Shown: positions 27,489-36,613, numbered from the stretch's first letter. The stretch is 64,000 nt of DNA from Hyphomicrobiales bacterium (GCA_900468625.1 UBUL01000001.1:151385-215384); one strand, 5' to 3'. Made by a program: numbers and translations. The notes: generated by a model from the sequence alone, not told the origin.

Positions 27489-28337
27489 ATGACTGAAAAG
27501 CTTTCTGGAGGCCTCGACGCGCTGCGCCTTTCCCGCCGCGCCGGCCTTGCCGCCATCCTTGCTTCCGCTGTCGCCGTGTTCGGCTTGACGGCAAGCGCCA
27601 TGCCGTCTTTCGCTGCGGACAAGACGATCAAGGTCGGTATCATGAGCGGTGAGGACGAGGATGTCTGGCGCGTCGTGGTCGCCGAAGCCGCCAAGAAGGG
27701 CTTGAAGGTCGAACCTGTCGTCTTCAACGACTATACTCAGCCGAACGAGGCCCTGGAGCGCGGCGAAATCGATGCCAACGCCTTCCAGCACAAGCCCTAC
27801 CTCGACAACCAGATCAAGCAGCACGGCTATCACATCGTCGTTGCCGGCTATACGGGCATCTGGCCGATCGGCCTTTACACCAAGAAGTACAAGACCGTGG
27901 CCGAGCTCCCGAAGGGCGCCGCCATCGGCGTGCCGAACGACCCGTCCAACGAAGGCCGCGCGCTTCTCGTGCTGCAGCACGAGGGCATCATCAAGCTCAA
28001 GGACGGCACCGGCATCCTCGCCACCACCGCCGACATCGCTGAAAACCCGAAGAATGTCGACATCAAGGAACTGGATGCCGGCATCGTCGGCCGCTCGATC
28101 GACGATCTCGACGCGGCCGTCGTCAACACCGATTGGGCGCTGAAAGCGGGGCTCTCGGCGAACGACCGCATTGCGCAGGAGCAGACGAAAGATAATCCCT
28201 ACCGCAACTTCATCGCCGTCAAGCAGAGCGACGAGAACGCGCCCTGGGTCAAGACGCTGGTTGCCTCCTACCAGAACGATACCGTCAAGGCCGAGTTCGA
28301 TAAGGTCTACAAAGGCACCGGCCAGAGCGCCTATTGA
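27489..28337 (+). CDS. metQ: MetQ/NlpA family substrate-binding protein
   Basis: A 282-residue periplasmic binding protein of the MetQ family. A signal peptide ends near SAMPSFA, without a lipobox Cys. The mature part starts with KTIKVGIMSGEDEDVWRVV and contains NEALERGEIDANAFQHKPYLD, the MetQ hallmark. It captures methionine (perhaps also its derivatives) for the MetNI transporter encoded 360 bases downstream. ATG 27489 is preferred as the signal peptide then starts correctly; the upstream in-frame ATG lacks a ribosome site. A terminator follows, so it can be expressed at a higher level than metNI. Confidence 0.9.
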   Translation: MTEKLSGGLDALRLSRRAGLAAILASAVAVFGLTASAMPSFAADKTIKVGIMSGEDEDVWRVVVAEAAKKGLKVEPVVFNDYTQPNEALERGEIDANAFQHKPYLDNQIKQHGYHIVVAGYTGIWPIGLYTKKYKTVAELPKGAAIGVPNDPSNEGRALLVLQHEGIIKLKDGTGILATTADIAENPKNVDIKELDAGIVGRSIDDLDAAVVNTDWALKAGLSANDRIAQEQTKDNPYRNFIAVKQSDENAPWVKTLVASYQNDTVKAEFDKVYKGTGQSAY

Positions 28338-28360
28338 GATCAGGACAGCGCTGAACGGCG

Positions 28361-28402
28361 GGCGGCCAGGGCATGATGCCCCGGCCGCCTTTGATGTTTT
28401 TT
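28361..28402 (+). terminator. Intrinsic terminator after metQ
   Basis: GGCGGCCAGGGCA and TGCCCCGGCCGCC form a long stem (28361-28389) with a TGA loop, followed by TTTGATGTTTTTT. It begins 24 bases after the metQ stop. Together with the inverted repeat downstream it separates metQ from metNI. Confidence 0.85.
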
Positions 28403-28458
28403 CCGTTAGAATGCGATGAAGTTTATAGTTGGTTATGGAGTTCGCGGAGGGTACATAA

Positions 28459-28646
28459 CCCCCCTCTGTCACTTTCGTGACATCTCCCCCACAAGGGCGG
28501 AGATCGGAAACTCGTGGCAAGCCATCGCCAGAAACGAACGTCGCATCTGCTGACACCCGGCTGATTTATTTCACAGAGTGCGCAACATACTCTCTACGAT
28601 CTCCCCCTCTTGTGGGGGAGATGTCGCGAAAGCGACAGAGGGGGGT
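28459..28646. repeat. Long inverted repeat between metQ and metN
   Basis: Arm one (28459-28505: CCCCCCTCTGTC, CTTTCGTGACATCTCCCCC) is the reverse complement of arm two (28598-28646: GGGGGAGATGTCGCGAAAG, CGACAGAGGGGGG), apart from a few changes. The 92 bases between are unrelated. This resembles a rhizobial palindromic intergenic element. Confidence 0.8.
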
Positions 28647-28694
28647 ATAATGGTCTCAACGAACTCAAAGGCCGCTTTTACAAAGAGATACAGA

Positions 28695-29777
28695 ATGAAT
28701 TCATTCACCCCAGCCATATCAATCGGCGGACAGGCTCCGCCTGAATCGACGGGCGACGAGATCGTCCGCCTCGTCGATGTCCGCCGCCGGTTCGGCACGA
28801 CGCCGGCGCTGGATGGCATATCGCTGACCGCGCGGCGGGGCGAAATCGTCGGCATCATCGGCCGCAGCGGTGCCGGCAAATCGACACTGATCCGCTGCCT
28901 GAACGGGCTGGAGCGTGCAGATAGCGGCGAGATCCACATCGAGGGCCGCGACATCGCCCGCCTTTCGGAAAAGGAGCTGCAGCCGCTGCGCCGCCGCATC
29001 GGCATGGTCTTCCAGCATTTCAATCTGCTGTCCTCCAGAACCGTGGAGGAAAACATCGCACTGCCGCTGAAGATCGAGGGCGCAGCTAAGGCGGAACGAC
29101 TGCAGCGCGCCCGCGAATTGCTCGAGCTCGTCGGCCTCGCCGACAAGGCCAAGGCCTATCCATCCGCCCTTTCCGGCGGCCAGAAGCAGCGCGTCGGCAT
29201 TGCCCGCGCTCTTGCCGCCCGGCCTGCCATTCTCCTGTCGGACGAAGCGACGTCGGCGCTCGATCCCGAAACCACTCGATCCATCCTGGCGCTTCTGAAG
29301 GATATCAACCGCAAGCTCGGCTTGACGATCCTGCTCATCACCCACGAGATGGAAGTGATCCGCTCGATCGCCGACCGTGTCGCGGTCATCGATACCGGCC
29401 GGATCGTCGAAGAGGGTTCGGTGTGGGCCGTCTTCGCCGATCCGCAGCAGGACATCACCGCCAGCCTGCTCAGCGGTGCACGTCCGCAGCTCCCTGACCA
29501 TATCGCCGCGCGCCTTTCCCCGGCATCGGGCGCAGAGGCCATTCTCAGCGTCGATCTTGCCGGCCCTGCCGCACAAGGCGCGCTCTTTGCCGAGCTTTCG
29601 GCCGCCCTTCCCCGCTCCTTCCGGCTGGTCCACGGCGGCATCGACCATATCCAGAACCAGCCGGTGGCCCGCTTCTTCGTCGCGGTGCCGACACGCGACG
29701 CGACTCTGCCGACGCAGGTCAGTGATTTCTTGAAAGCCCGCTCCGCCCGGGTGGAGGTTCTAGGCTATGACAACTGA
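28695..29777 (+). CDS. metN: Methionine ABC transporter ATP-binding protein MetN
   Basis: A 360-residue ABC ATPase. Walker A is GRSGAGKST, the signature LSGGQKQRVGIARAL, Walker B ILLSDEATSALD, and the H-loop LLITHEME. The C-terminal 80 residues are a NIL domain (AILSVDLAG...FRLVHGGIDHIQ), which binds methionine and inhibits uptake. AAAGAGATAC precedes ATG 28695; the in-frame extension to 28578 is part of the inverted repeat. It overlaps metI by 11 bases. Confidence 0.92.
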   Translation: MNSFTPAISIGGQAPPESTGDEIVRLVDVRRRFGTTPALDGISLTARRGEIVGIIGRSGAGKSTLIRCLNGLERADSGEIHIEGRDIARLSEKELQPLRRRIGMVFQHFNLLSSRTVEENIALPLKIEGAAKAERLQRARELLELVGLADKAKAYPSALSGGQKQRVGIARALAARPAILLSDEATSALDPETTRSILALLKDINRKLGLTILLITHEMEVIRSIADRVAVIDTGRIVEEGSVWAVFADPQQDITASLLSGARPQLPDHIAARLSPASGAEAILSVDLAGPAAQGALFAELSAALPRSFRLVHGGIDHIQNQPVARFFVAVPTRDATLPTQVSDFLKARSARVEVLGYDN

Positions 29778-30423
29778 CGTAATCCTCGGCCTGCTTTGGC
29801 GCTCCTTCTGGCAAACGATCTGGATGACGGGCGCATCCGGCTTTCTCTCCCTCATCATCGGCCTGCCGCTCGGGCTTGCCCTCGTCGTCACCAGCCGCGG
29901 CGGCATCGCCGAGCAGGGCGCGGTCAACCGCGTTCTCGGCATCCTGGTGGACGGCTTCCGCGCCGTGCCCTTCATCATCCTGCTCATCGCCCTCATCCCG
30001 CTGACGCGCTTGATCGTCGGCACGGCGCTCGGCACGACAGCCGCGATCGTGCCGCTGACCATTGCCGCAATCCCCTATTATGCGCGCGTCGCCGAGGTCT
30101 CGCTTCGCGACGTCGATCGCGGCCTGATCGATGCCGTGCGCGCCATGGGCGGCAATCGCTGGACCATCGTCCGCGAGGTACTGATACCCGAAGCCATGCC
30201 TGGCATCGTCGCCGGCTTCACTGTGACCATGGTGACGCTGATCGGCGCTTCGGCCATGGCCGGCACGATCGGCGGCGGCGGCCTTGGCGACCTTGCCATC
30301 CGCTACGGATACCAGCGTTATGAGACGAACGTCATGATCGCGGTCGTCATCATCCTGATCGTTCTGGTCTGGGGCATGCAATGGCTGGGCGATCGCCTCG
30401 CCAACCGGCTCGACCGCCGCTAG
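29767..30423 (+). CDS. metI: Methionine ABC transporter permease MetI
   Basis: A 218-residue inner-membrane permease with five hydrophobic segments and the EAA-loop (DAVRAMGGNRWTIVREVLIPEA), which contacts MetN. TLIGASAMAGTIGGGGLGDLAIRYGYQRY is diagnostic for MetI. Start overlaps the end of metN; GGAGGT within metN is its ribosome site. It works with MetN and MetQ in methionine import. Confidence 0.92.
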   Translation: MTTDVILGLLWRSFWQTIWMTGASGFLSLIIGLPLGLALVVTSRGGIAEQGAVNRVLGILVDGFRAVPFIILLIALIPLTRLIVGTALGTTAAIVPLTIAAIPYYARVAEVSLRDVDRGLIDAVRAMGGNRWTIVREVLIPEAMPGIVAGFTVTMVTLIGASAMAGTIGGGGLGDLAIRYGYQRYETNVMIAVVIILIVLVWGMQWLGDRLANRLDRR

Positions 30424-30486
30424 CTCTGTCGAAACAAACCTATTCCCGCCGCGGGGAAATACTGTGCCGGGAATGGAGAACCATGA

Positions 30487-31518
30487 TCAGTTCCGTGTCA
30501 CCGGCTTCGAACGCATGCGCGATACCGTCTCCCGCTCTGCGCGCTTGCAGCGCATCGGCGGCAGGCCCCGATCCATCAGATCCATATCTTCCAATACCAT
30601 CTCACCCATCTTCTTGAAGGCGCTGTCGAGCGCACCGGCGCGATGGGCGGAGCGAAGGAACCCTTTGAGTTTGCGAACGGGATGAGCAAGGCCAAGCGGC
30701 TCCTCCGGATAGACGTCGCTCGCCGCGACGATATGGCCGGAAGCGACCGCCGCCATCAGCGCGTCGAAATCGACGACGTCGGCACGGCTGAGCAATATGA
30801 AAGCTGCTCCCCTGCGCATCCTGGCGAAGGCTTCGGTGCCGAGAAAGCCCTTGTTCTCGCTTGTAACGGACGCGACCACGAAAACGAAATCGCTGCCTGA
30901 CAGCACTTCGTCCAATCCGGCAGGCTGCACGCCGTGCTCCCTGAGGATCGAAGGCGGCATCCACGGATCGAACACCTTGATATTTGCGCGGAAGCCGCTG
31001 AGAACCCGGTTCAGCGCCTTGCCGAGATCGCCGAAACCGACAATGCCGATATCGCTGCCGGAAATCAGCCGGGCGCTGGTATTGCCATCGCCGCCCCAAA
31101 GCTCCCTGCCCTCGCGAAAGTCCCGATCGGCATCGGCAATCTGACGGGCCAGGCTCAGGGCGAATCCGAGGCCGATCTCGGCGACCGGCTCGGCAAAGAC
31201 CAGACCCGTGGTGACGACATGAATGCCGCGCTCGAAGAGCACTTCATAGGGCATGTTGTTGATGAGATTACTCTCGACATTCAGGATGCAGCGGAGCTGC
31301 GGCATGCGGTCGAGCACTTCCTTCGACAAGGGTGGCTGGCCGATGATGTAGCGCGCCTCGCCGAGCACCTCGTCGCTCAGCCCGGCGATATTATTCGGAT
31401 CAGCCTCGACAATGCGATATTTCGAATGAAGGAGTGAAAGTGCATCCTTGGTGAAGATAAGCTCGAGCGAGCGCGGCTCCGGCGCGCTGATGGCCAAGGG
31501 TCTCCTGTCGGTCGTCAT
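30487..31518 (-). CDS. D-2-hydroxyacid dehydrogenase family protein
   Basis: A 343-residue NAD-dependent 2-hydroxyacid dehydrogenase. The Rossmann motif is GIVGFGDLGKAL near residue 160, with NVESNLINN earlier in the substrate domain. The catalytic triad is partly visible: Glu in DVYPEEPLG and His in RSAHRAGALD, while the usual Arg segment reads ASVTSENKG, so the Arg is not obvious. GGGAGAAACAG precedes the ATG. It converges on metI. The substrate is not known. Confidence 0.82.
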   Translation of the reverse strand: MTTDRRPLAISAPEPRSLELIFTKDALSLLHSKYRIVEADPNNIAGLSDEVLGEARYIIGQPPLSKEVLDRMPQLRCILNVESNLINNMPYEVLFERGIHVVTTGLVFAEPVAEIGLGFALSLARQIADADRDFREGRELWGGDGNTSARLISGSDIGIVGFGDLGKALNRVLSGFRANIKVFDPWMPPSILREHGVQPAGLDEVLSGSDFVFVVASVTSENKGFLGTEAFARMRRGAAFILLSRADVVDFDALMAAVASGHIVAASDVYPEEPLGLAHPVRKLKGFLRSAHRAGALDSAFKKMGEMVLEDMDLMDRGLPPMRCKRAERETVSRMRSKPVTRN

Positions 31519-31572
31519 TCTGTTTCTCCCTGTGTCGGACGCGATCCAACATCATTCGAGGAACCAGATCAA

Positions 31573-32280
31573 TCAGGGCTCGTTCCCTTCCCTTGGCTCT
31601 TCCCCCGGCATTCCGACGGAGAAGGCGCAGATGCGCGAGAGATAGGTGAGCGGCAGGCCTGTCTCATCATGCCAGGCATTGAACTGATCCTGGATCAGCC
31701 GCAAGTCCTTCTTGGTCGGCTTGTTTTCCGAAATCGGCACACCGGCCAGCCTCAGGCAGACGAGGACGTCATGACTCATGACGAAGCTGTCGCGGCCGAT
31801 CGCCCGTAGAAGATATTGCCCGGTCATGCCGCCCAGCCGGCTCGCCTGCTTGTCCAGAACGGCCAGCAGGCCGATCTGATCCGTAAGCGGCCAATCGGCG
31901 AAAAAGCGGCCGGCGCTCCCGTGTTCGTCAGCGAGCCTGCGGATGAACTGCGCATTGGCCCGGACCGACATGATCTTGGCGCCATTGCGGATGACCCGCA
32001 CATCGGAGGTCAGATCATGCCAATAATCGTCCGGCGCGAGATTGAGGAAGGCGGGATCGAATCCTGAAAAGGCGGCCTCGAAACCTTGCCATTTGGAATC
32101 GATGACGTTGCGCACGAAGCCAGCATAGAAGATGTAGCGCGTCATTCCCGACAGGATCCGGTCATCCGGCAGCGCATGCAAGGCCTCATGATCCGGCATC
32201 CTCGGCATCAGCGTCTTCAATCCGTCGGCGCCCCCCTTGCGTTTCTCGGCGCGCTCCCTGATCTCCGCAAAGCTTCCCAT
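31573..32280 (-). CDS. DNA-3-methyladenine glycosylase I-like protein
   Basis: A 235-residue HhH-GPD-fold protein similar to 3-methyladenine DNA glycosylase I: the central YIFYAGFVRNVIDSKWQGFEAAF aligns with the helical core, and RVIRNGAKIMSVRANA and ADWPLTDQIGLLAVL follow. The N-terminal RCxW zinc motif of E. coli Tag is not seen, so this is a divergent branch that may not share its exact activity. The second of two adjacent ATGs is taken because GGGAG is then well spaced. The gene is co-directional with the hydroxyacid dehydrogenase, 55 bases upstream of it. Confidence 0.75.
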   Translation of the reverse strand: MGSFAEIRERAEKRKGGADGLKTLMPRMPDHEALHALPDDRILSGMTRYIFYAGFVRNVIDSKWQGFEAAFSGFDPAFLNLAPDDYWHDLTSDVRVIRNGAKIMSVRANAQFIRRLADEHGSAGRFFADWPLTDQIGLLAVLDKQASRLGGMTGQYLLRAIGRDSFVMSHDVLVCLRLAGVPISENKPTKKDLRLIQDQFNAWHDETGLPLTYLSRICAFSVGMPGEEPREGNEP

Positions 32281-32539
32281 CATTTTCTCCCGTCGGTCGC
32301 GCGGCGCACCAAGCCTTTTATGATCTCATGCTTCGGCGCAAGTAATCTCCGCGCAATGATTATCCATGAAAACACGGTGTTGAAAGTTATGACTCGAAAG
32401 TTGATCAGCTTGCAGTTCGAATTGATTTTCCTGACGATTGAAAGACTTCCGAGCTGCTCCAGATGTCGTCTCGAAATTAACTTGAGATTTTGCGCACCGC
32501 AGCGTTAATTTCGGCGGCGTCGGATCGGAGCCTCGTACC

Positions 32540-32800
32540 ATGAATAATAAAGACTGGAATTGTCCCATCATGGTCATCTGCAAGCGTACCGGGAGAGTCT
32601 ACACGGTCGCCAACACGGAAGAAGCGTTGGACATGCTGCTGAATGCCTGGCCGGTGGCCGAAGGCAGGGCATTCATGATGGCCCTGCAGATCTGCGCCGA
32701 TGTCGAAAGAGGCCAGGGGCAACCGCCGGAGGCACGGGACAGTTTTCTCGCGGCAGCGATGGAGGCCGGCGTTCCGATCGAAAGCCCGGTGATCCAATAG
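32540..32800 (+). CDS. DUF982 domain protein (first of three)
   Basis: An 86-residue protein of the DUF982 family, which is abundant in rhizobia: a strand pair ending in YTVANTEEALDMLLNAWPV, then two helices (GRAFMMALQICADVERG). No function is known for the family. GGAGCCTCG lies upstream of ATG 32540. Two more DUF982 genes follow at 33010 and 33523 in the same direction. Confidence 0.8.
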   Translation: MNNKDWNCPIMVICKRTGRVYTVANTEEALDMLLNAWPVAEGRAFMMALQICADVERGQGQPPEARDSFLAAAMEAGVPIESPVIQ

Positions 32801-33009
32801 AATTGGCCGCCCTCTCATTCCGGGCTTGCGCATGGGTCGGCAGCCTGCCTCATCGCAGGAAGCCTGATTGTTGACCGGATGAAGCCCGGCTGGGATCCGT
32901 CATGATCGGCCGCTTCCCATCGCAAATGGACTGGCATCGCTTTTTTCAGACATTGCGAAACCTTTTGCGGCGGCAGGAGTTTCGATGGCAATGTCGGAGC
33001 ACCATCAAA

Positions 33010-33267
33010 ATGAACTTGATCCTTAGTGCCGGCGATATCCGCTGGCTTGAACCCGTGTACCTGCGTATCGGTTACGGGATCCCGGAAGCAATCAAAAGTC
33101 CGAAAGAAGCCTTCAATCATCTGCTCTCCCGCTGGCCCGCCCTTCGAGGCGCAAAATACGAATCGGCGCTCAACCTGTGCCTTAAGGCCGACACCGATCC
33201 CCTTCTCTGCGAGAAAGCCAGAGCGGTGTTCATCGAGGCCTGCATCGAGGCCGACGTACTGGCCTAG
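33010..33267 (+). CDS. DUF982 domain protein (second of three)
   Basis: An 85-residue paralogue of the first gene: VYLRIGYGIPEAIKSPKEAFNHLLSRWP matches the VxxxxEALxxLLxxWP pattern, then ALRGAKYESALNLCLKAD. ATG 33010 is chosen because the protein then starts at the same point as its siblings and GGAG lies about 10 bases upstream; the frame is open from 32902. Sequence identity with its neighbours is low, so the duplication is old. Confidence 0.72.
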   Translation: MNLILSAGDIRWLEPVYLRIGYGIPEAIKSPKEAFNHLLSRWPALRGAKYESALNLCLKADTDPLLCEKARAVFIEACIEADVLA

Positions 33268-33316
33268 AGCCGGATACCATCCGAAAACCGATCACGGTTT
33301 TCGGCATTATACTCAA
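33266..33316. repeat. RIME-like palindromic repeat (reverse copy)
   Basis: AGCCGGATACCATCCGAAAACCG then CGGTTTTCGGCATTATACTC. The reverse complement matches the elements at 46138 and 55138 and, in part, that at 43075. It starts exactly at the stop codon of the preceding DUF982 gene. Confidence 0.7.
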
Positions 33317-33522
33317 GCGTCGTCCCCACGGCGTTGAATTTGCTGCCAATTCGGGAACTCAAAGCGTTCCGGATTCGGGCAGTCCTGATTTGACGGCCGC
33401 GTTTTCAGGAACTCGGGAGGGCCGCTGTGGCGCCGAAGCCGGGCCGACCTCAGGCGGAAGGCGCGACGCGGAACGTTTTTTGCAAGGTTACCGAAGCATG
33501 TACGTTTCGGAGGTAATGCGTT

Positions 33523-33777
33523 TTGAAACGAAACACTTTACGGCCATTTCCAACCGTGACGCTGGTCATGGGAGAGACCGGCGGAACTCGTCGCGTCAAT
33601 TCGGTGCATCAGGTCGCAGAATTGTTATTGGAACATTGGCCGGTGGAAAATGGCGAGGAATATGTGGCTGCGGTGCGGATATGCCTCGAAGCGATGCTTG
33701 GCGCCGTCGGGCCGGAAGCCGTAAGAGAGGCCTTGATCAGGGCCGCGCGGGAGGCAGGCATATCCGTAATGCAGTGA
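33523..33777 (+). CDS. DUF982 domain protein (third of three)
   Basis: An 84-residue DUF982 protein: VNSVHQVAELLLEHWPVENGEEYVAAVRICLEAM is the family core. The start is a TTG at 33523 with a strong GGAGGT eight bases upstream; no ATG in frame fits better. The preceding 255-base gap contains a repeat but no gene. Confidence 0.75.
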   Translation: MKRNTLRPFPTVTLVMGETGGTRRVNSVHQVAELLLEHWPVENGEEYVAAVRICLEAMLGAVGPEAVREALIRAAREAGISVMQ

Positions 33778-33897
33778 AATCACCCTCCCTTCCCGCAGCA
33801 TGCGGGATCTCTCTGAGATAATTCACTTTTTGTGAACGAGTGCCAGCGATCTTGCCAACAGAGGCAGGCGATTCGCCCTGCCAACGACGGAGAGAAT

Positions 33898-34149
33898 ATG
33901 TCGCTTCTACCATTCCCGGCCGACAGGCGTACCAGTGATGTCAGACGGTGTGCTACAGCCCTGCAGCAGCTTCACGGAGAGGCGGCAAATCGCTTCTGGC
34001 GTTCGGAAATGGCGGGCTTTGCCGCTGCCCTTCGCGAACAGGGGATGGAAGACGGCGAAATCTCCCGACAGGCCGGGCTCTTCATGCATGCAGTGCAGAT
34101 GGAGTTGCAGTTCGCCTTCGCCGACGAGGAATTGAACGCATCGGCCTGA
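33898..34149 (+). CDS. DUF6074-like small protein
   Basis: An 83-residue protein starting MSLLPFPADRRTSDVRRCA, with a helix rich in Glu and Ala (FWRSEMAGFAAALREQGM) after it. LPFP...R...VRR and the later GxxxxxRxxxFxxAV pattern match the DUF6074 proteins of Rhizobiaceae. Function unknown. ACGGAGAG precedes ATG 33898. It follows the three DUF982 genes on the same strand. Confidence 0.65.
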   Translation: MSLLPFPADRRTSDVRRCATALQQLHGEAANRFWRSEMAGFAAALREQGMEDGEISRQAGLFMHAVQMELQFAFADEELNASA

Positions 34150-34157
34150 CGGTGCTG

Positions 34158-34250
34158 GAGTCTTTCCGCTTTTCTTCGAATCGCGAAAACGCTCTATTTT
34201 CTTTGTTTTTACGGAGTTCCAGGCGGAAAATCGCATTTTTCCTGGAGCTG
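34158..34250 (-). repeat. Rhizobial intergenic repeat (reverse copy)
   Basis: The reverse complement reads CCAGGAAAAATGCGATTTTC, a linker with TAGAGCGTTTTCGCGATTCG and AAGAAAAGCGGAAAGACTCC. That is the element found at 50155-50256, including its second module. It abuts the stop codon of the secreted-protein gene. Confidence 0.75.
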
Positions 34251-34252
34251 CC

Positions 34253-34579
34253 CTATTTCGGCAATCTGCAAAATGCGATCGACTTGTCACCGCTGGTCGG
34301 GGACCGGATCTGCACGGTCCATTCTCCGCCGGGAAAATGGAATCCCTTTGAGGAAGCCACGCCGGCTATCTGCATGCAGGCCTTTCTGGCATCGGCGGGC
34401 GGCAGGTCTATCGTTGCCACAACGGCGTTTCGCCTGTTGGCAACCTGGCAGGGCGCGGTGAACAGACCGGTATTGTCGATCATCTTGCAGACCCGGAACG
34501 CATTGTTCGCGGCATCGTCTGCAGCCATTGCAGACCCGGCGACCGCCAACGCAGCGGCCACCACAAAAAACAGTCTCAT
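34253..34579 (-). CDS. Small secreted protein of unknown function
   Basis: A 108-residue protein with a clear signal peptide (MRLFFVVAAALAVAGSAMA, cleavage before ADDAAN). The mature part of about 89 residues has four Cys (FRVCKMI, APCQVAN, KACMQIAG, AFCRLPK), likely two disulfides in the periplasm. I do not recognise the family. The start at 34579 follows GGGG; the longer frame from 34690 would hide the signal peptide. Confidence 0.7.
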   Translation of the reverse strand: MRLFFVVAAALAVAGSAMAADDAANNAFRVCKMIDNTGLFTAPCQVANRRNAVVATIDLPPADARKACMQIAGVASSKGFHFPGGEWTVQIRSPTSGDKSIAFCRLPK

Positions 34580-35038
34580 TGAAAACCCCGATCCCCTATG
34601 ACGGTACGGTGCCAGAGCATGTTTCCTCTTGCAAGCCATGTTGCATGGATTTGAGCCGACTGTTTGATGATACAACGCAACTGGCGGCAAGTGGTTCAGC
34701 CTGAGGCAGGTCTCCGGCCGGCCGAAGTCTCGGCCGGAACCGAAACACAGCCCCGGAGCGCCGGCAAACGGGTGATATCACCGGGATCGCGCCATCGGGC
34801 CTATGACCACGCCGCGCGTTAAGAATGTGACGACAAGGTCTCCCCGCTCAAGCCTGGCACAAGCTGCCGAACCTAGCCTGCCAGCCGCAGGATAAGGATT
34901 GGAAGTCCGCTCGGATGAGGCGCATCCGATTCGGGATCGGATTCCGTCTGCTGCCTGCACGAAGCTTCCGGATACCAGCCGGAGGCCATTCCTCTCGGAC
35001 TAAAGGCACGAGCGCGGCGGCGCTGGAGAGAACACGAC
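34580..35038. promoter_or_regulatory. 459-base divergent intergenic region
   Basis: It separates the small secreted protein from the HAD/methyltransferase operon. I see no coding potential. A palindrome TCCGGCC...GGCCGGA lies at about 34710-34736, and GGAGAG at 35025-35030 is the ribosome site of the next gene. Promoters for both directions must lie here. Confidence 0.4.
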
Positions 35039-36586
35039 GTGAATACAGCACCGAATTCCAATCAGTTCACCGAGTATCTCATCGGCGCGCCGACGGCAAA
35101 GCCCGCCTCCGCTCCCGCTCTCCCGACATTGCCTGAAGCCGCGCGCGCGCTTCCATCCGTCCGCACGTTCGATGTCTTCGATACGCTGATCGCCCGGCGT
35201 TGCATCGAACCGTTGAAGGTATTCGAGATCGTTGCAAAGCGCGCCGACCTGCCGGCGTTCGCCGCGGCACGCAAACAGGCAGAAGCGAAGGTTGCCCAGC
35301 ATCCCTACAACCTCGACATGATCTATGATGAGCTGGCGGCGGCGCTGCAGCTCGATGCGGTCCGGACCGCGGCGCTCAAGGCGCTCGAGATCGATATCGA
35401 GCTGGAACAGGTCATCCCGATCGCCGAGAACATGGCACTCGTGCGCCACGGCGACGTGCTGATCTCCGACATGTATCTCGGCCACGAGATCATCCGAAAG
35501 CTGCTCGACAAGGCCGGCCTCGACAAAAAGGTGAGCCTGATCGTGACCTCCGACGGCAAGCGGTCCGGCGCAATCTGGCCGCAGGCGCAGGCAAATCTTT
35601 CGATCGAAGAGCATCTCGGCGACAATCTTCATTCCGACGTCGAAATGCCCGGCCGTTTCGATATTCCCAATCGCCACACCGGCATTTTCGGCCTCAATCC
35701 GGTCGAGGATGTCCTGATGCAGATCGGTCTGCGCCAGCTTGCCGAACTCTGCCGCGAGACCAGGCTTTCGACGTGGTCGGCCAACGCCCCGAGCCGGACC
35801 GTGCAGGTTGTCCAGGCAAGCTTGAATTTCCCGATCATGCTGCTTGGAAGCGTCGCTCTGGCAAGACTTGCCGCCCAGCTCGGCAAGCGCTCGATCCTCT
35901 TTTCCAGCCGCGACTGCGACGCCTGGATGCCGCTGTTCGAGAAGGTTGCCCAGCGGAGCGGATTTGAATGCCGGGCAACCTATTTCTACACCAGCCGCCT
36001 CGCCAAGATGCAGCCGTCGCCCAGCTACACAAGCTACGCAAGGCAGCTGATCTCGGATGATGCCCTCATCGTCGATCTCTGCGGCACCGGCTGGTCGCTC
36101 GCCAATTTCGCGGCCACCATCGGTCTCAGCCAGGTCCCGGTATTCTTCCTTCACAAGCTGCCGACTGCGCCGGCCTACGAAGCAATGGCCGCGACGCCGC
36201 AGACCTGCCGGTTCCATACCCTCATTCCGGCGGAACAAACGGTCGTCCAGAACACCATGCTGGAAATGTGCAATTACGCGACGCATGGCATGGTCGAGGA
36301 TGTTCGCCTCATTCAGGACTTCGCCGTCCCGGTCTTTGCGAGCGACAACCGCTCGCCCGAAACGCTGGCGGCCGTCGAGGCGCAGCAGGATTGCTTCCGA
36401 ACCGCCCTGAAGCTCATGGAGAAATACGATCTCCATGAGGTCTTCGCGCTCGACGACGCGTCGCTCGTCGCCGTGACGACGGCGCTTTACGAAATGCTGT
36501 CGCAGCAGATGGAGTTGCGCGAAATTTACGGCAGCAGCCACACGGCTGAAGAAAGCAGCGTCCGCCGGACGCTTGGCTGCGCCTGA
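35039..36586 (+). CDS. HAD-superfamily protein of the COG5610 type
   Basis: A 515-residue cytosolic protein. Residues 43-50 (TFDVFDTL) are HAD motif I with nucleophile Asp45; the position two residues later is Phe, not Asp, so classical phosphatase chemistry is doubtful. VLISDMYLG is motif II. The C-terminal 250 residues carry KRSILFSSRDCDAWMPLFEKV and LIVDLCGTGWS, a second domain seen in such proteins in polysaccharide clusters. The GTG start has GGAGAG eight bases upstream. It heads an operon with a methyltransferase and an unknown protein, which suggests surface-glycan modification. Confidence 0.7.
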   Translation: MNTAPNSNQFTEYLIGAPTAKPASAPALPTLPEAARALPSVRTFDVFDTLIARRCIEPLKVFEIVAKRADLPAFAAARKQAEAKVAQHPYNLDMIYDELAAALQLDAVRTAALKALEIDIELEQVIPIAENMALVRHGDVLISDMYLGHEIIRKLLDKAGLDKKVSLIVTSDGKRSGAIWPQAQANLSIEEHLGDNLHSDVEMPGRFDIPNRHTGIFGLNPVEDVLMQIGLRQLAELCRETRLSTWSANAPSRTVQVVQASLNFPIMLLGSVALARLAAQLGKRSILFSSRDCDAWMPLFEKVAQRSGFECRATYFYTSRLAKMQPSPSYTSYARQLISDDALIVDLCGTGWSLANFAATIGLSQVPVFFLHKLPTAPAYEAMAATPQTCRFHTLIPAEQTVVQNTMLEMCNYATHGMVEDVRLIQDFAVPVFASDNRSPETLAAVEAQQDCFRTALKLMEKYDLHEVFALDDASLVAVTTALYEMLSQQMELREIYGSSHTAEESSVRRTLGCA

Positions 36587-36613
36587 TGCCGGCTTTCTTT
36601 GGAAGGGATTTCC

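Noticed and set aside
33390..33821. 143-residue open frame over the third DUF982 gene
   Set aside because: It overlaps the DUF982 gene in another frame and has no domain or ribosome site.
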